Positions 49,628-59,972 of a stretch of DNA of 64,000 bases are shown one piece after another. Location: positions 162,936 to 226,935 of the forward strand of contig KV419438.1 of assembly GCA_001630475.1 (NCBI GenBank). Reading direction: 5' to 3'. This DNA comes from Sistotremastrum niveocremeum HHB9708. Taxonomy: Eukaryota; Basidiomycota; Agaricomycetes; Sistotremastrales; Sistotremastraceae. Position 1 is the stretch's first letter. Every line of letters starts with the position of its first letter. Below the pieces are notes generated by a model. The model searched no databases and was not told the origin of the DNA. It was given only the letters and a program-made list of their open reading frames with translations. Both the position numbers and the translations under genes were made by a program.

Positions 49628-50458
49628 TTACTTTCCCAACAGCTTGTTCATCTGGAACATATCAAGCTTCTCAACGGAAAAAATCTTCTTCATGCCCTCG
49701 TCGCATAAAATCTCCCGCTTGTTATTAGGATTCTGGAGCTCGTTGGATTTGATATGCTCCCAAAGCTTTTTGACGACCTGCGGCCTCGAGCAAATCGGCA
49801 TGTCGAGCAGGTTGGCCAATGGTTCGCTGAGATGGAAGTCCTTTTGGAAACCGCCCCCACCCCCGCCCCGTTTCTTCTTCTTAGGAGTACCGCCTTCCCC
49901 TCCTTCGTCCCCAGATGATTCCACCTCCGCCTGACTCTTCTTCTGCCGCCGTCCCGTCTGCTTCCCATTCGCTTTCCGTCTAGCACTGCTAGTCGTGGAT
50001 CGCGGTGTACGAACTCGTCCATTAAGCTCGGCAGAGAGTTGTCGGGCATATTCTTCATCCGTCATCCCCGCCTGAGATGTCGCCGAAGCCGAAGGCTTGC
50101 TGGCTTTCTTTGGTGAAGCAGCTGGCTGGGAGCTCATTTCTCCGTCAGCATACTGCGAAATACTGCGAGTATCGTCTTCTTCCTTTGCTGCTCGCTCCTG
50201 AGAAGATCCGTTGGTCGTCTGTGACGCCTCAGGGCCGTTCGCAGCCGCCAATGCATTGACAGATTCGAAAACACTCGCAATGAGTGCATCGACTTCGGAT
50301 TTGTGAGCTCGAAGCCACTTTTCATCCGCTGATGGATCTGTCTCGAGAATTTGTCGTCGAACGCGTTTGGCGGAAATGGTAGAGAGATCGACGTCAGGAG
50401 CAGTGAGGATGGCTCGAATCTTGGGACCTAATGATTCGATAGACATGGAGGCGGACAT
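49628..50458 (-). CDS. DEK_C / SWIB-MDM2 domain chromatin protein
   Basis: Single-exon gene of 276 aa from the ATG at 50458. The N-terminal ~60 residues fit a DEK C-terminal-type helix bundle ('IRAILTAPDVDLSTISAKRV', 'RRQILETDPSADEKWLRAH'). The middle is disordered and basic ('SSARRKANGKQTGRRQKKS', then acidic 'SSGDEGGEGG', 'KKKKRGGGGGGFQKDFHL'). The C-terminal ~80 residues are a SWIB domain ('LSEPLANLLDMPICSRPQVV', 'KKLWEHIKSNELQNPNNKRE', 'ILCDEGMKKIFSVEKLDMFQ'). Yeast proteins with this pair include TRI1 and UAF30, the latter in the RNA polymerase I upstream activation factor. A nuclear chromatin or Pol I role is therefore likely; the exact orthologue cannot be decided by eye. Confidence 0.9.
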   Translation of the reverse strand: MSASMSIESLGPKIRAILTAPDVDLSTISAKRVRRQILETDPSADEKWLRAHKSEVDALIASVFESVNALAAANGPEASQTTNGSSQERAAKEEDDTRSISQYADGEMSSQPAASPKKASKPSASATSQAGMTDEEYARQLSAELNGRVRTPRSTTSSARRKANGKQTGRRQKKSQAEVESSGDEGGEGGTPKKKKRGGGGGGFQKDFHLSEPLANLLDMPICSRPQVVKKLWEHIKSNELQNPNNKREILCDEGMKKIFSVEKLDMFQMNKLLGK

Positions 50459-52424
50459 GGCGATGGACCTTATATGAATGAAAAGGACAGAATAACGAAC
50501 AGTCAGAATTATGGAGAAATAATGATATGTCGAGCACGGGCGTCGTGTCTGGCTCACCGCTGGGGGCGCTCGCGGGGCGGGGGTATTTGTCGGAGTTTCA
50601 ACGCGGGTCTCGGCCGAGTCGGTCCTGCTTCAGGTGCTTGTGGAACCAATGACGACTCGAAAATGTACCCATGAGTGGAAAATGAGTTTTCTACGTTGAC
50701 ATGAGACCCGGATCAGCAATACATTGATAATACAAATACAGGGAGGAAAACATTGATTATCTTTATACTCTCTATGACTCATTTGTACAACACTGGTACA
50801 ACACAAGGTAACTTATAACTTGGCGATCTGTCATTGACTTCGGAATCCACTATCGTTCCACATCGGAGGAGCAGAAGACTGATAGGTAGTAAGACTGAGC
50901 GGGATCCAATTCTAACAGCCATATGAGTTCGATCCGTACGTAGTTGCCACCCGGAGGAGATATTTCTATAACGTATACTTCTCTTTCTTGATGCCAGAGA
51001 AGCTCTATCACCAATTTTGTTTGGAAAAAGCATGCACTGACAAGGAGTAGTATGGACACACAGAAGATATGCGTCGGAAACGCTACAGACTCCAGAGATC
51101 CAGAAATAGTCCGCAGCTGCACCATCCTCGGCAAGGGTTTCGTTTACGTGCACATACAGAACCCTCGTTCTAACATCGCACTAGGTACGACGGCCAATCC
51201 GAACGAAGCGCGATCAAGATAGAGATTCGAAGGAGATAGCCTATTACGTGTGCGAGGGTTGGATTAGCTCCTTAGAGGTATTGAAGCTACGATTGACCCC
51301 GATTGCGAAGGGGGCGTAACCCTAGCAGATTATCGTCGTGTAATGCAGTGAATTAGCATACAAACCAGGAAATCTATGAAGTCAATCGATGAGGACATCA
51401 CGCCGAAAGAGAATCTCGACTCGAAGGCACAGTCTCTGTTCTCCGCGATGGTCAATCGATTAAACCCTGACGCATCGGTCAGTGGGGCATATAAACGTTC
51501 AACCATCGAAGACAAAGCAAAGCATCAGCACTAGGATTTCAGAATACGGCCCTCCGTGTGATCGATCTTTCTGAAGTCCAAGACGCCGGGATTTATGATA
51601 AGAGAAGTCGCCGGAAAGGCTTGTGGCCATTACATGAGACGTCTTCGTCTTCGATTCGCCAGGAATATTCGGGTGGGAGCATATAATATTTCAGAAGATT
51701 CCCAGAACCTAAATAGCCCGTTCGCTCAATGAGCCAGATTGGAGTATCGCTAGCAAAATGGCCGTGAGAGTCCGGGTGCTAGAATCAGGAACGGCAGACG
51801 GCTCAAGGATTACAATCGGCCTCTGAGAATAATTTTTTAGCCAGTACGATAAGTTCTGAGAAACAGCAGAGTGACTCACCAGAATCACGTTCGGAGTATC
51901 ACCCGAAGCTCATGATGGCAAAATGATGAGTTCCGAGCGGAGTATCAATTTGCCCTCACTGCAACATTCACCATCGTTCGGAAGAAGAAGTCCAACCTCA
52001 TACAATGTGTTCCTCTGAAGATAATCACGTCTGGTTAGCCTACTCCTGAGTGCTTTGCTGTGCTTCCGAGGCGGTACTTGATCTAATAATGCTCAGATCC
52101 CTGTTCATCTCAACTCCACGGGAGGCCGCAAATTTTTCATTTTGACGCTTTTGCCATCACCATTCGACTCATCTCTGGCACAAACGTAATTTCATTTGCG
52201 AAAATGAAGTTCTTCGAGAGGCCAGACAGCGACGTACACCGTTTCTGAACATTCGCGGAGCAATTATGGAAAGCAGAAATTAATTACCCAGCTGCCGGCT
52301 CGGCGAAGAGGCGCTTCCGGCCCGAAGCGGGCTTCCGAAAGAGCCGAGCCGCAGCTACGCCATATTGATATTTTCATCATGGTACAATCCCTTTGTCCCC
52401 ACATCCTCAGTAACCCCATCAACG
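50459..52424. other. 2-kb spacer, no supported gene
   Basis: Promoter side of the SWIB gene and of the dehydrogenase gene. ORFs 50779-51153 and 52264-52464 (minus) show no family pattern. A GC-rich inverted repeat lies near 52290-52355. No transposon is recognised. Confidence 0.4.
52288..52355. repeat. GC-rich inverted repeat upstream of dehydrogenase
   Basis: The arm GCTGCCGGCTCGGC near 52291 is complementary, with one bulge, to GAGCCGAGCCGCAGC near 52340; between them lies a G/C-rich, partly self-complementary stretch. It sits about 75 bp before the dehydrogenase ATG. It could fold as a hairpin in the leader or be a transposon relic or a regulatory palindrome. Confidence 0.45.
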
Positions 52425-53706
52425 ATGACCACCAAACCTCGCGTCTTGATCTGCGGTAAGACATCGTCCAGGACCTCTACCGATGGACCATGTCAATATT
52501 TATTGCGACGAAACAGGTGACATCGTATGGGCACACGAGCAAGTCCGATCCCTGCTGGGCCCCATTGCGGAAGTAGTTGTGAGTCTTCCTTGGTCATCGT
52601 ACCTTATCGAAGTATGATCGCTGAAGATCTTCCGACGTTATAGCGCATGGATTCGAGCTCTCGGGAAGAATTTTGTAAAGAGCTTGAAGCGGATGGCAAA
52701 TTCTCTGGAACGGTCGCGATCTATAGGCACAACTCGTCCGCGGACCGCATAGGAATATTCGACAAAGATCTTGTCGAACATCTGCCTAGCAGCGTCAAGT
52801 GGATCGCTCACAACGGTGCAGGATATGATCAGATCGACGTCGATGCTTGTAAATCCAAAGGTACGCGCAAATCGTCTCGTCTCCTCTATGCAAATATTCG
52901 TTCTGACAATGCAACTGTAAAACTATTAGGCATCAAAGTTTCAAATACTCCTGGAGCCGTGGATGACGCAACTGCGACAACGGCTCTTTATCTCCTCATC
53001 TCTGTTACAAGGTTATACTGTCTCGGCGAACGCGTTGTTCGCGACACCAGCAAAACCGCATCAGGATCTCCAGGATGGAAACCAAGTGGAATCTCAAACA
53101 GCGCTCATGACCCCTCCGCTCTCGTCCTTGGTATCTTAGGCATGGGCGGTATCGGCCTCCGTCTCGCTTATCTCTGTAGAGCCTTCGACCCTCCCATGCG
53201 GGTACTCTACTACTCACGATCAGTCAAACCCGACATGCCAGACTGGGCAGAGTACGTGCAGAGCCAAGACGAGCTATTGGAGAGAAGTGACGTGTTGAGC
53301 GTTCATGTTCCTCTGCGAGATGACACGGTCGGATTGATTGGCGAGAAGGAAATTAGGAAGTTGAGGAAAGGAAGTTATATTGTCAATACGGCGCGCGGGA
53401 AGATCATCGACGAGGAGGCTTTGATCGGGGCGCTTGAGGACGGTCACGTGAGGATCTTATCTTATCCCTCCTCCTGACGCTGAATGTCTTGTTGCTTTAT
53501 AGCTTGCAGGAGCAGGATTGGACGTCTACCCCAATGAGCCGAACATTAACCCTAAGTTGTTGACGTTCTCCAACGTTGCGCTGCTTCCGCATATGGGTAC
53601 GGAGACGCGCGAAGCACAGTGCAAGATGGAGGTTCGAGCTCTGACCAATATCAAGGACTTCCTGGAGAAAGGTGTAGGTCGTGATCTCATTGTAGAATAC
53701 CAGTAG
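52425..53706 (+). CDS. D-2-hydroxyacid dehydrogenase (glyoxylate/hydroxypyruvate reductase type)
   Basis: Five-exon model of 343 aa; exons 52425-52455, 52517-52578, 52644-52860, 52930-53447 and 53503-53706 sum to 1032 nt in frame. The substrate-binding part has 'VKWIAHNGAGYDQIDVDAC' and 'VSNTPGAVDDATATTALYLL'. The NAD(P)-binding Rossmann motif is 'LGILGMGGIGLRLA'. The catalytic triad is recognisable: Arg in 'YIVNTARGKIIDEEAL', Glu in 'GLDVYPNEPNI' and His in 'LLPHMGTETREAQ'. Family members reduce glyoxylate or hydroxypyruvate to glycolate or glycerate with NAD(P)H; yeast GOR1 is the comparison. No peroxisomal or mitochondrial signal is obvious (ends 'LIVEYQ'). A GC-rich hairpin lies upstream of the start. 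Confidence 0.92.
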
Positions 53707-54170
53707 TGGAATGTTGAACTTGTAGAAATCATTGTACTTGGATATACATTACTAAGCTCTAAACAGCTGTATCACAGGGACTGTTTGAACCAGATGAACA
53801 GTCCCAACGGGCGTGCAGTCGTCTACTCGCACCTGTCATGTAGCCTGATTGCAATGGCTCAAAGTGAAAGGTCGTATTCAAAGTCAAAGAGTAAGATCCG
53901 GAACCATTTATATTGTTTTGTCAAGCTATCCGGATACAGCTACAAGATGATACGACAACATATTGACAGATTGAAAGAACGACAATGATTAAACGAGTGA
54001 GAGAAGGGACTACAGATGTCCGTTACATAACCCAAATGAGCGACAGGAATGACTTGGAAGAAGCGAAAGGTCCAAGATAGCAATAACGACAGGGACGGCA
54101 AATATGCCTTTTGGACAGGACCGACGTAAAGTTCGGACCCTCTGAGAATTGGTTGAAGCGTTGATTGAGA
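53707..54170. other. spacer between convergent genes
   Basis: 3' flanks of the dehydrogenase and the membrane protein gene. A short ORF at 53785-53988 is not supported. Confidence 0.4.
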
Positions 54171-55652
54171 TCAAGCTTCCGACGTTGACTTTCGTTCCTC
54201 CTTAAGTAGGCTTGCCATCTCCGCAGCATCGACGAGATCAAGATAATCGGCATGCTTCTCCTTCAAGAACCACTCTTCCTCATAATCCAAAAGCTCCCTC
54301 ACTTGTCCTCGAACAATCGCCATAATCACCACCGACAAGCACATCGCAGGGATAGATATGAACATCGCGAAAGCGGAGAAAGTCACTTCAGGCATGACGC
54401 GTTGGCGGCCCGTGAGAATGACGATCATAGCTAGATTGACGACGAACCACGACGTAAGCGCAGAGATGAAGTATGGTTTTGAGAAGGAGGGCATTTGGAT
54501 TTCGGAGGGAATAACCACTCCTGGGCCGGTCAGTCGGGAGATAGGAGGGACGGATTCGAGGATGTTAGAGACGCGGGTTTGATCCTCCGGGTGGGCGGTC
54601 AAGTGATTTTGGAAGTCGAAACGGTAGCAGATGGTGATCAGGATGCCGGGGAAGGTGCTCCAATAAATGGGCATCATCCAGGAGGACCAAGAGAGAAGTC
54701 TGGAGTTGGCTAATTCGGTCATGGCGGGAGTCGAGTAGGAGGAGTCAATCATGTCCGAGGCGTCGGAAAGAAGGATGCCGGGGCAGTAGAAGTAGAACAC
54801 GCATCCGAGGAGGATGGTGAAGAAAGTCTGGATTTCAGGTTAGCTCTGCAGTCAACGAGGGCGCTTTGGACGAATAGACATACCAGGATAGACAGGAAGG
54901 CGACGAGGATTGTCCGCAGGTTCAACTTGGAGAAGTGAGAACCGTTGTTCCATGCATAGACACCGGCGAGCGATACAAGCAGAGTAACAACATGAGCGCC
55001 CGTGGCCAATGACAGAACCGTGAGTCCTGCTGCTAGGAGCATAGCCGACCCAACCTTGGGTTTACTCCACTTTTCTAAGATCGCATGAGGCATCGGAACT
55101 GGTGAACACAACGGACGAATGAGAATTCGCTACGACTCAAGTTGGGCCAACGCACCTCCGGTAGCATCCCTGTGAACGGCAAATGTCCCTGAGGTAAATT
55201 CTCTAGCTCCTGCCTGTGCCAGGGTCAGGCACTGAATATGTAGCCTAAGAGCATTCAATCTACTCACTATTAATAAGACTGCGAAAGTGATTGATCCGAT
55301 GAAGATGCCACAGAATATATCAATTGCGAGGCCCGGAATAAAGACGCCAAAGAGAGGAAGTATTGGCAGCAAGATCAGAGGTAGGGAGACGGCTGCGATG
55401 ACACAACCCATGAGAGCTACGTCGCTCCTGGACACCTTGGAAACAGGTGCATCGTCGCAACTAGGAGTCTGCTGAACGGCGAGCCAGTACTGAAATGAAG
55501 TCCAGGCCTTAGCATATGCAATATGAGTGAGCTGACAGTGACCGACGTACACGAAGCGAAGCGGGCGCAACGAGCAAAAAGCCAACAAAAGAGGGAACAA
55601 AGGAAGGTAAGTAAGTAAAGAACGACTGGATGAAAAGCTGAAGCTGAGACAT
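54171..55652 (-). CDS. signal peptide peptidase-like membrane protein lacking catalytic motifs
   Basis: Start at the ATG at 55652 (102-nt first exon, in frame with the next). Exon 1 encodes a first membrane span 'FFTYLPSFVPSFVGFLLVAP'; then comes 'PVSKVSRSDVALMGCVIAAV' and several more spans. The C-terminal half aligns along its length with the signal peptide peptidase family: 'FPGILITICYRFDFQNH', 'FSKPYFISALTSWFVVNLAM', and the end 'IMAIVRGQVRELLDYEEEW', matching the positions of 'IPGIFIALLLRFD', 'PYF', and 'ALxxGE...YEE' in known SPPs. The catalytic signatures are replaced: YD reads FT, GLGD reads PIYW, and PAL reads PEV. So this appears to be a non-proteolytic homologue (pseudoprotease), probably an ER membrane protein. 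Transcribed divergently from the F-box array side, with a normal intact frame. Confidence 0.8.
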
Positions 55653-56156
55653 GGCGGATGGGGGGATGGGAAGAGGAATGAGGGGAAGGTCACACCGTGA
55701 CTTGCGTAAACTCGTGGCGGTCCCTGGTGCCTGAATTGACTTGAACGATGAACTTGATTAGAGACTCGAACAGCACTGGCGAGCTTTGACCAGTATTGAT
55801 CAACATAAGCTGACGGGACTATTTAAATTTTTCTCAACGATAAATTAACATAAATATCGAATACTTCCCGCCGAAGCGGTTGAACACAACCTTTTCAATG
55901 TAGCGCTTCGTCATAGAGATCCAGCCTCTGCTGGAGCGCAAAGGCACTAAGTCGTCTGGATTTCTAAAGATAAATATAGGGCGAAAATGTTCCAACAAGA
56001 ATAGCACTGTCGACTCGGAAACTCTGAATCACCGGAGCCTCAGAAAGACGAACGAGCGAATGCATCGGCCTTGGCGGACGAACATCCATGGGCTGCAGCA
56101 TCAGGTGAGTGGAGCTGCTGTATTAAATTTATTGAAGCACTTACATTGTTGAATAA
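55653..56156. repeat. duplicated 3' flank of F-box paralogue (copy A)
   Basis: About 470 bp (roughly 55690-56156) is homologous to 57190-57655, with point differences and small indels throughout: both begin near 'gtgact' and 'gcctgaa', share 'gaacagcact', 'ataaat' and 'gcgcaaaggc', and end just before the stop of an F-box paralogue. With the adjoining gene this defines a ~1.5-kb tandem duplication unit. No gene of its own. Confidence 0.7.
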
Positions 56157-57074
56157 TCAGCCTTCCAATTCCGCGAATTTCGCCACCAGAACATTCGCCC
56201 AATTGAACTTGTCGAAATCCACTCCATCGGGCGGCTCGACTTCAATCTGTAGATTTTGAAGCGCGCCTGTCGGATTGACATATCTTCGCAGGATACCCAT
56301 GACCATCACTTCTGTGTATGAGTGGTAATCGTGTATAGTCAGGAGGACACGAATGCCCCTCGCTTCGAGGATAGGAATGCCATCGTGCAGATAACGTCCT
56401 GAAGTGGCTTTCCATTGCCGCATGTCCAGACGAATCCACAAGTGGGTCAGAGATTCGAAACACAGAATCTCTCTTTCCCATTGGTAATCTCCACCATGCC
56501 ATGAGAAGGCAAGATGTGTGACCGATGGTGGTGCATCAGCACCGCGTTTTCGTACGTCGCCATAGCCAGTTTGACGGTCCTCGAGTGATCCGCCAAAGAA
56601 CATATATGTGGGCTGCAGCATACGCGTGACGGAAAGGAATGAATTTTCTAGAGCTAGCCGGCGATAAGGGCTCTGAAACGAGAGGGCTCGAATCCCTGAA
56701 CAGCCCCGAAATGTCTCGGGTGAGAAATTTGGAAAATTCTCTCCCAGCATGCGTTGATTCCTCTCCACGCCCTCGGGAAATATGAACTCCATATCTCGCA
56801 CCACTGCTTTATTCGAGGGGGAGTCCGCGAAGGCCTGGAGCTCTGCGGCGGAGCAAAATCGGACAGAGCGCAGATACTGAACTTCGAATATATCGCGGTA
56901 GTGTTTCGAAGTTTGAGAGATGGATATCGCAGTATTTCGATCTGAGCAAGCTTCTTCGAAGATGCTAAGGATGAGCTCTGCCGGAAGTACAGGGAGTGTC
57001 AGCGCGCCAGCGGGTTGACACTCGAGCTTTTCCAGCTCTTTCGCATCATGAGCTGGGTCAAATGGCTCTGCCAT
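56157..57074 (-). CDS. F-box-like protein, tandem copy A
   Basis: 305 aa from the ATG at 57074 ('MAEPFDPAHDAKELEKLECQ'), which matches the start of copy B; the frame is open further upstream but without an ATG. The F-box-like segment is 'LPVLPAELILSIFEEACSDR' followed by 'TAISISQTSKHYRDIFEVQY'. After it come 'LRSVRFCSAAELQAF', 'VVRDMEFIFPEGVE', 'PSVTHLAFSWHGGDYQW', 'LTHLWIRLDMRQWKATSGRY' and the end 'FDKFNWANVLVAKFAELEG'. The same order of landmarks is found in three neighbours. It is likely an SCF substrate adaptor; the C-terminal region has no named repeat. The 3' neighbour segment is part of the duplication unit. Confidence 0.8.
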   Translation of the reverse strand: MAEPFDPAHDAKELEKLECQPAGALTLPVLPAELILSIFEEACSDRNTAISISQTSKHYRDIFEVQYLRSVRFCSAAELQAFADSPSNKAVVRDMEFIFPEGVERNQRMLGENFPNFSPETFRGCSGIRALSFQSPYRRLALENSFLSVTRMLQPTYMFFGGSLEDRQTGYGDVRKRGADAPPSVTHLAFSWHGGDYQWEREILCFESLTHLWIRLDMRQWKATSGRYLHDGIPILEARGIRVLLTIHDYHSYTEVMVMGILRRYVNPTGALQNLQIEVEPPDGVDFDKFNWANVLVAKFAELEG

Positions 57075-57189
57075 TTTGTTCGCAGTGGGAGTTTGGTTGT
57101 CGTGGGCAACTCGAAGGCGCTTTGGAGACCAATGTTGGAGAAGTTGGAGACAGCGTCCCAGATGACGCGGACGATACAGGCTAGTCACG

Positions 57190-57655
57190 CTGTGACTCGC
57201 GTAAGGTGATCCCTTCCCTTGTGCCTGAACTGACTTCAACGACGAACTCAGACAGAGCCTCGAACAGCACTAATAAAATGTGGCTAGTATTGAGGCATAC
57301 AAGCTGACGCGACTGCCTATCTCTTTACCAACAATAAATCATCATAAATACTATTGAATAGTCCACGCCGAAGAGGTTGAACGAAACTTCAAGTTTGCAA
57401 TGTGGCGCTCCGTCATAGAATCCGAACCTCTGACAGAACGCAAAGGCTCTTAACTTGGGGGATGTCCAGACATGAATATGCGAAGGAAATGTTCCAATGA
57501 AGATTGTAATGTCAATGTAGAAACTGAATCACCATGACATCACGTACCCCGAACATGCGAATGCATGTCCTTGAGAGTCGAGGATCCATGGGCTGCGACA
57601 GCAGATGAGCGAATTGGTATATTAAAGACACTGCATTCCTTACAATGTCCAACTA
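57190..57655. repeat. duplicated 3' flank of F-box paralogue (copy B)
   Basis: Homologous to about 55690-56156 (copy A flank). It lies between the start of copy A and the stop of copy B and so doubles as the promoter region of copy A. The unit period is about 1.5 kb, from the distance between the two stop codons (56157 and 57656). Confidence 0.7.
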
Positions 57656-58591
57656 TCAGCTTTCCACTTCCGCAAATTGCGCCATTAGAACAGTCGCCCA
57701 ATTGAACTTCTCGAAATCCAGTCCATCAGGCGGTTCTACTCGAATCCGAAGATTCCGAAGCACACCTCCGGGATTCACGTATTGGCGTATGATTCCCAGT
57801 ACCATCCTTTCGGTAAATGGGAGAGAATCGTGTACAGTCAGGAGGACACGGATGCCCTTCGCTGCGAGCGAGGGCATTCCATCGTGCAGAAAACGTCCAT
57901 GAGTAGCGCTCCATATCCGCATATCCAGACGTATCCAAAGATGGGTGAGGGACCCGAAACACATAATTGTTTTCTCCCAATCAAAGCCACCATAATACCA
58001 CGAGATGGCCAGATGTGTGACCGACCGCAGTGCATCAAACGATGATCGTCCCGAACCAGGACTGAAATGGACGATGTGTTGTGCCCACTCGATGGATGCA
58101 CTGAATAAGATATGTGTGGGTTGAAGAATATTTATGAGGGACAGGAAAGGGTGTCCTAAAGTCATCTTGTTATCAGAGGTCTGAAACGAAAGGGCTCGAA
58201 TGCCCGAACAGCCCTGAAATGTCTCAGCAGAGAAATTTCGGAATATTTTTCCAGGGGTAGTTTCGTCGCTCCACATGCCCCCCGAGAACACGAATTCCAT
58301 ATCTCGAACCAATGCTTTGGTCGAAGAAGATTCAGCGAAGCCACGGAGGTCTGAGGGAGAACGGAATCGAACGGAGCGCAAATAATAAACCTCGAATATA
58401 TGACGGTAGTGTCTGGAAGTGCGACAGATGGATATCGCAGTGTTTCTATCTGAACATGCTTCTTCAAAAATAAGAAGAATCAGCTCGGCCGGAAGTATAG
58501 GGAGTGTCGGGGAGCAAGTAGGTGGGCACTCGAGCTGCTCGAGCATTTGTGGCCCTGTTAGATCGTGAGCTGCGTGAAATGGCTCCGCCAT
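57656..58591 (-). CDS. F-box-like protein, tandem copy B
   Basis: 311 aa from the ATG at 58591 ('MAEPFHAAHDLTGPQMLEQL'). It is very similar to copy A: 'LPILPAELILLIFEEACSDR', 'TAISICRTSRHYRHIFEVYY', 'LRSVRFRSPSDLRGFAESSS', 'ALVRDMEFVFSGG', 'GCSGIRALSFQTSDNK', 'LTHLWIRLDMRIWSATHGRF', 'VLLTVHDSLPFTERMVLGII' and the end 'FEKFNWATVLMAQFAEVES'. The frame is open 60 codons further upstream without an ATG, and the matching start in copy A supports the start used here. Probably an SCF adaptor with unknown target. Confidence 0.82.
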   Translation of the reverse strand: MAEPFHAAHDLTGPQMLEQLECPPTCSPTLPILPAELILLIFEEACSDRNTAISICRTSRHYRHIFEVYYLRSVRFRSPSDLRGFAESSSTKALVRDMEFVFSGGMWSDETTPGKIFRNFSAETFQGCSGIRALSFQTSDNKMTLGHPFLSLINILQPTHILFSASIEWAQHIVHFSPGSGRSSFDALRSVTHLAISWYYGGFDWEKTIMCFGSLTHLWIRLDMRIWSATHGRFLHDGMPSLAAKGIRVLLTVHDSLPFTERMVLGIIRQYVNPGGVLRNLRIRVEPPDGLDFEKFNWATVLMAQFAEVES

Positions 58592-59135
58592 TTTCGTTGT
58601 CGGTGCGAGTTGGGTTGTCGTGTGCAAGTCGCAAGCGCTTTGAGCCAGTGTCTCAGTCTCAGACAAGGAGATGATGCGGGCCAGGCTCTGGCTGGCCTTC
58701 CGAAGAGTTTCACACTCCGATGCTGATATCCCCGCACCCTCTCGTCTCTCGTCATCGATCTCATCAGTCAAACATGTGCTGGCGCGAAGCAGTTCGTATT
58801 AGCTCAACCTCATGCGTCCAATATTCCATTCTGGTTGAATTAAAAAATCTGTATCCTAATTTCCGTTTCTATAAGTCCGTGATCCAGCCGTATGTGTTTT
58901 CCCCCAAGATTGAATAAAGAAGCCTGCATAATCTATGCCGGGTAAACGCAAATATAAAGTTCGAGAGAAGGTGATCTCGTGTCCAGTCGTATATCTTGTT
59001 GTCCGAATTTTCAACGTCGTGGGTTGATAAGCAGCGAAAGAGGTCACACGATCTAGGGAACGAGGATGCTACAGACAATCAGGGAGAGGCCAGCCTTCGG
59101 TAGTTTAACGCACCTGATAAACGAGTTCATTGCGG
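58592..59135. other. spacer in F-box array
   Basis: Promoter of copy B; its first ~110 bp still resemble the region upstream of copy A. The remainder shows no gene. Confidence 0.4.
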
Positions 59136-59972
59136 TCAATCTTGAAAATGTCTTTGCAAGACGTCGTGCCATTCTAAGCGATGAAGATCCAGTGCCTCAT
59201 CCGGCTCCACTTTGATTTTCAAGCGGGTCAAGGAGTTGTACGGGTCAACGTATCTCCTGATGAGTCGAATAACCATGAATTCGGGAATGGGTAAGAAGTG
59301 GTGGATCGACACGAGAATGTTGACTCCACGCTGTTCAAGCAGAGGAAAACCATCGCGCATGTTATAGCCAAACTCGGAGTACCATTGACGCATGTCGATT
59401 CGAATGCAGACATGTGTAAGGGAGAGAAATTGTGATAATTCCAGAGAGGAACTTCTATCCGCCAATGTGAAGGTCAAATGAGTGACCGATCGCAACGAAG
59501 GATCTGGGTGACCATAACCCCAGAGCATGTATCCGAGTAAAAGGTGTTTGGGCATCAACATCCGAGTTATGCTTTCGAACGAGCTCCACCGGTGCTTCAC
59601 AACATGCAGAGGATCCTCAGGCTCGGTATCAATTAGAGCAAGAGCGCGAAGCTCGGAACATCCTTCAAAGTCTTCCCGATACACCTTCGATAACCAGAAG
59701 GATTCAGTGAACAGGAAGAAGATATCCTGAACTAATGACATGTCGAAGTTGACATTTTTGAACGCGTCAATTGCTTCACGAGAACGAAAGCGAAGAGATT
59801 GTTGGAGAAGGGGTCGAAAAAATTGACAGTAGTATTTCGAGACGAGACATATGGTCAAGAGCGTTGGCATATCTGAGCTAGCAATTTCGAGTATTTCAAG
59901 TGTTATTTCCTGGGGAATGCGAGGAGATGTACGAGGATACGCGATGGCTGGTTCGACGGACTCGGACGACAT
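59136..59972 (-). CDS. F-box-like protein, array member 3
   Basis: 278 aa from the ATG at 59972 ('MSSESVEPAIAYPRTSPRI'). It has the same architecture as copies A and B but is more diverged: 'IPQEITLEILEIASSDMPTL', 'LTICLVSKYYCQFFRPLLQQ', 'LRFRSREAIDAFKNVNFD', 'LVQDIFFLFTESFW', 'PSLRSVTHLTFTLADRS', 'LTHVCIRIDMRQWYSEFGYN' and the end 'RLEWHDVLQRHFQD'. The final 'VKVEPDE/IKVEPDE' type motif is shared with member 4. Likely an F-box adaptor; target unknown. Confidence 0.78.
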   Translation of the reverse strand: MSSESVEPAIAYPRTSPRIPQEITLEILEIASSDMPTLLTICLVSKYYCQFFRPLLQQSLRFRSREAIDAFKNVNFDMSLVQDIFFLFTESFWLSKVYREDFEGCSELRALALIDTEPEDPLHVVKHRWSSFESITRMLMPKHLLLGYMLWGYGHPDPSLRSVTHLTFTLADRSSSLELSQFLSLTHVCIRIDMRQWYSEFGYNMRDGFPLLEQRGVNILVSIHHFLPIPEFMVIRLIRRYVDPYNSLTRLKIKVEPDEALDLHRLEWHDVLQRHFQD

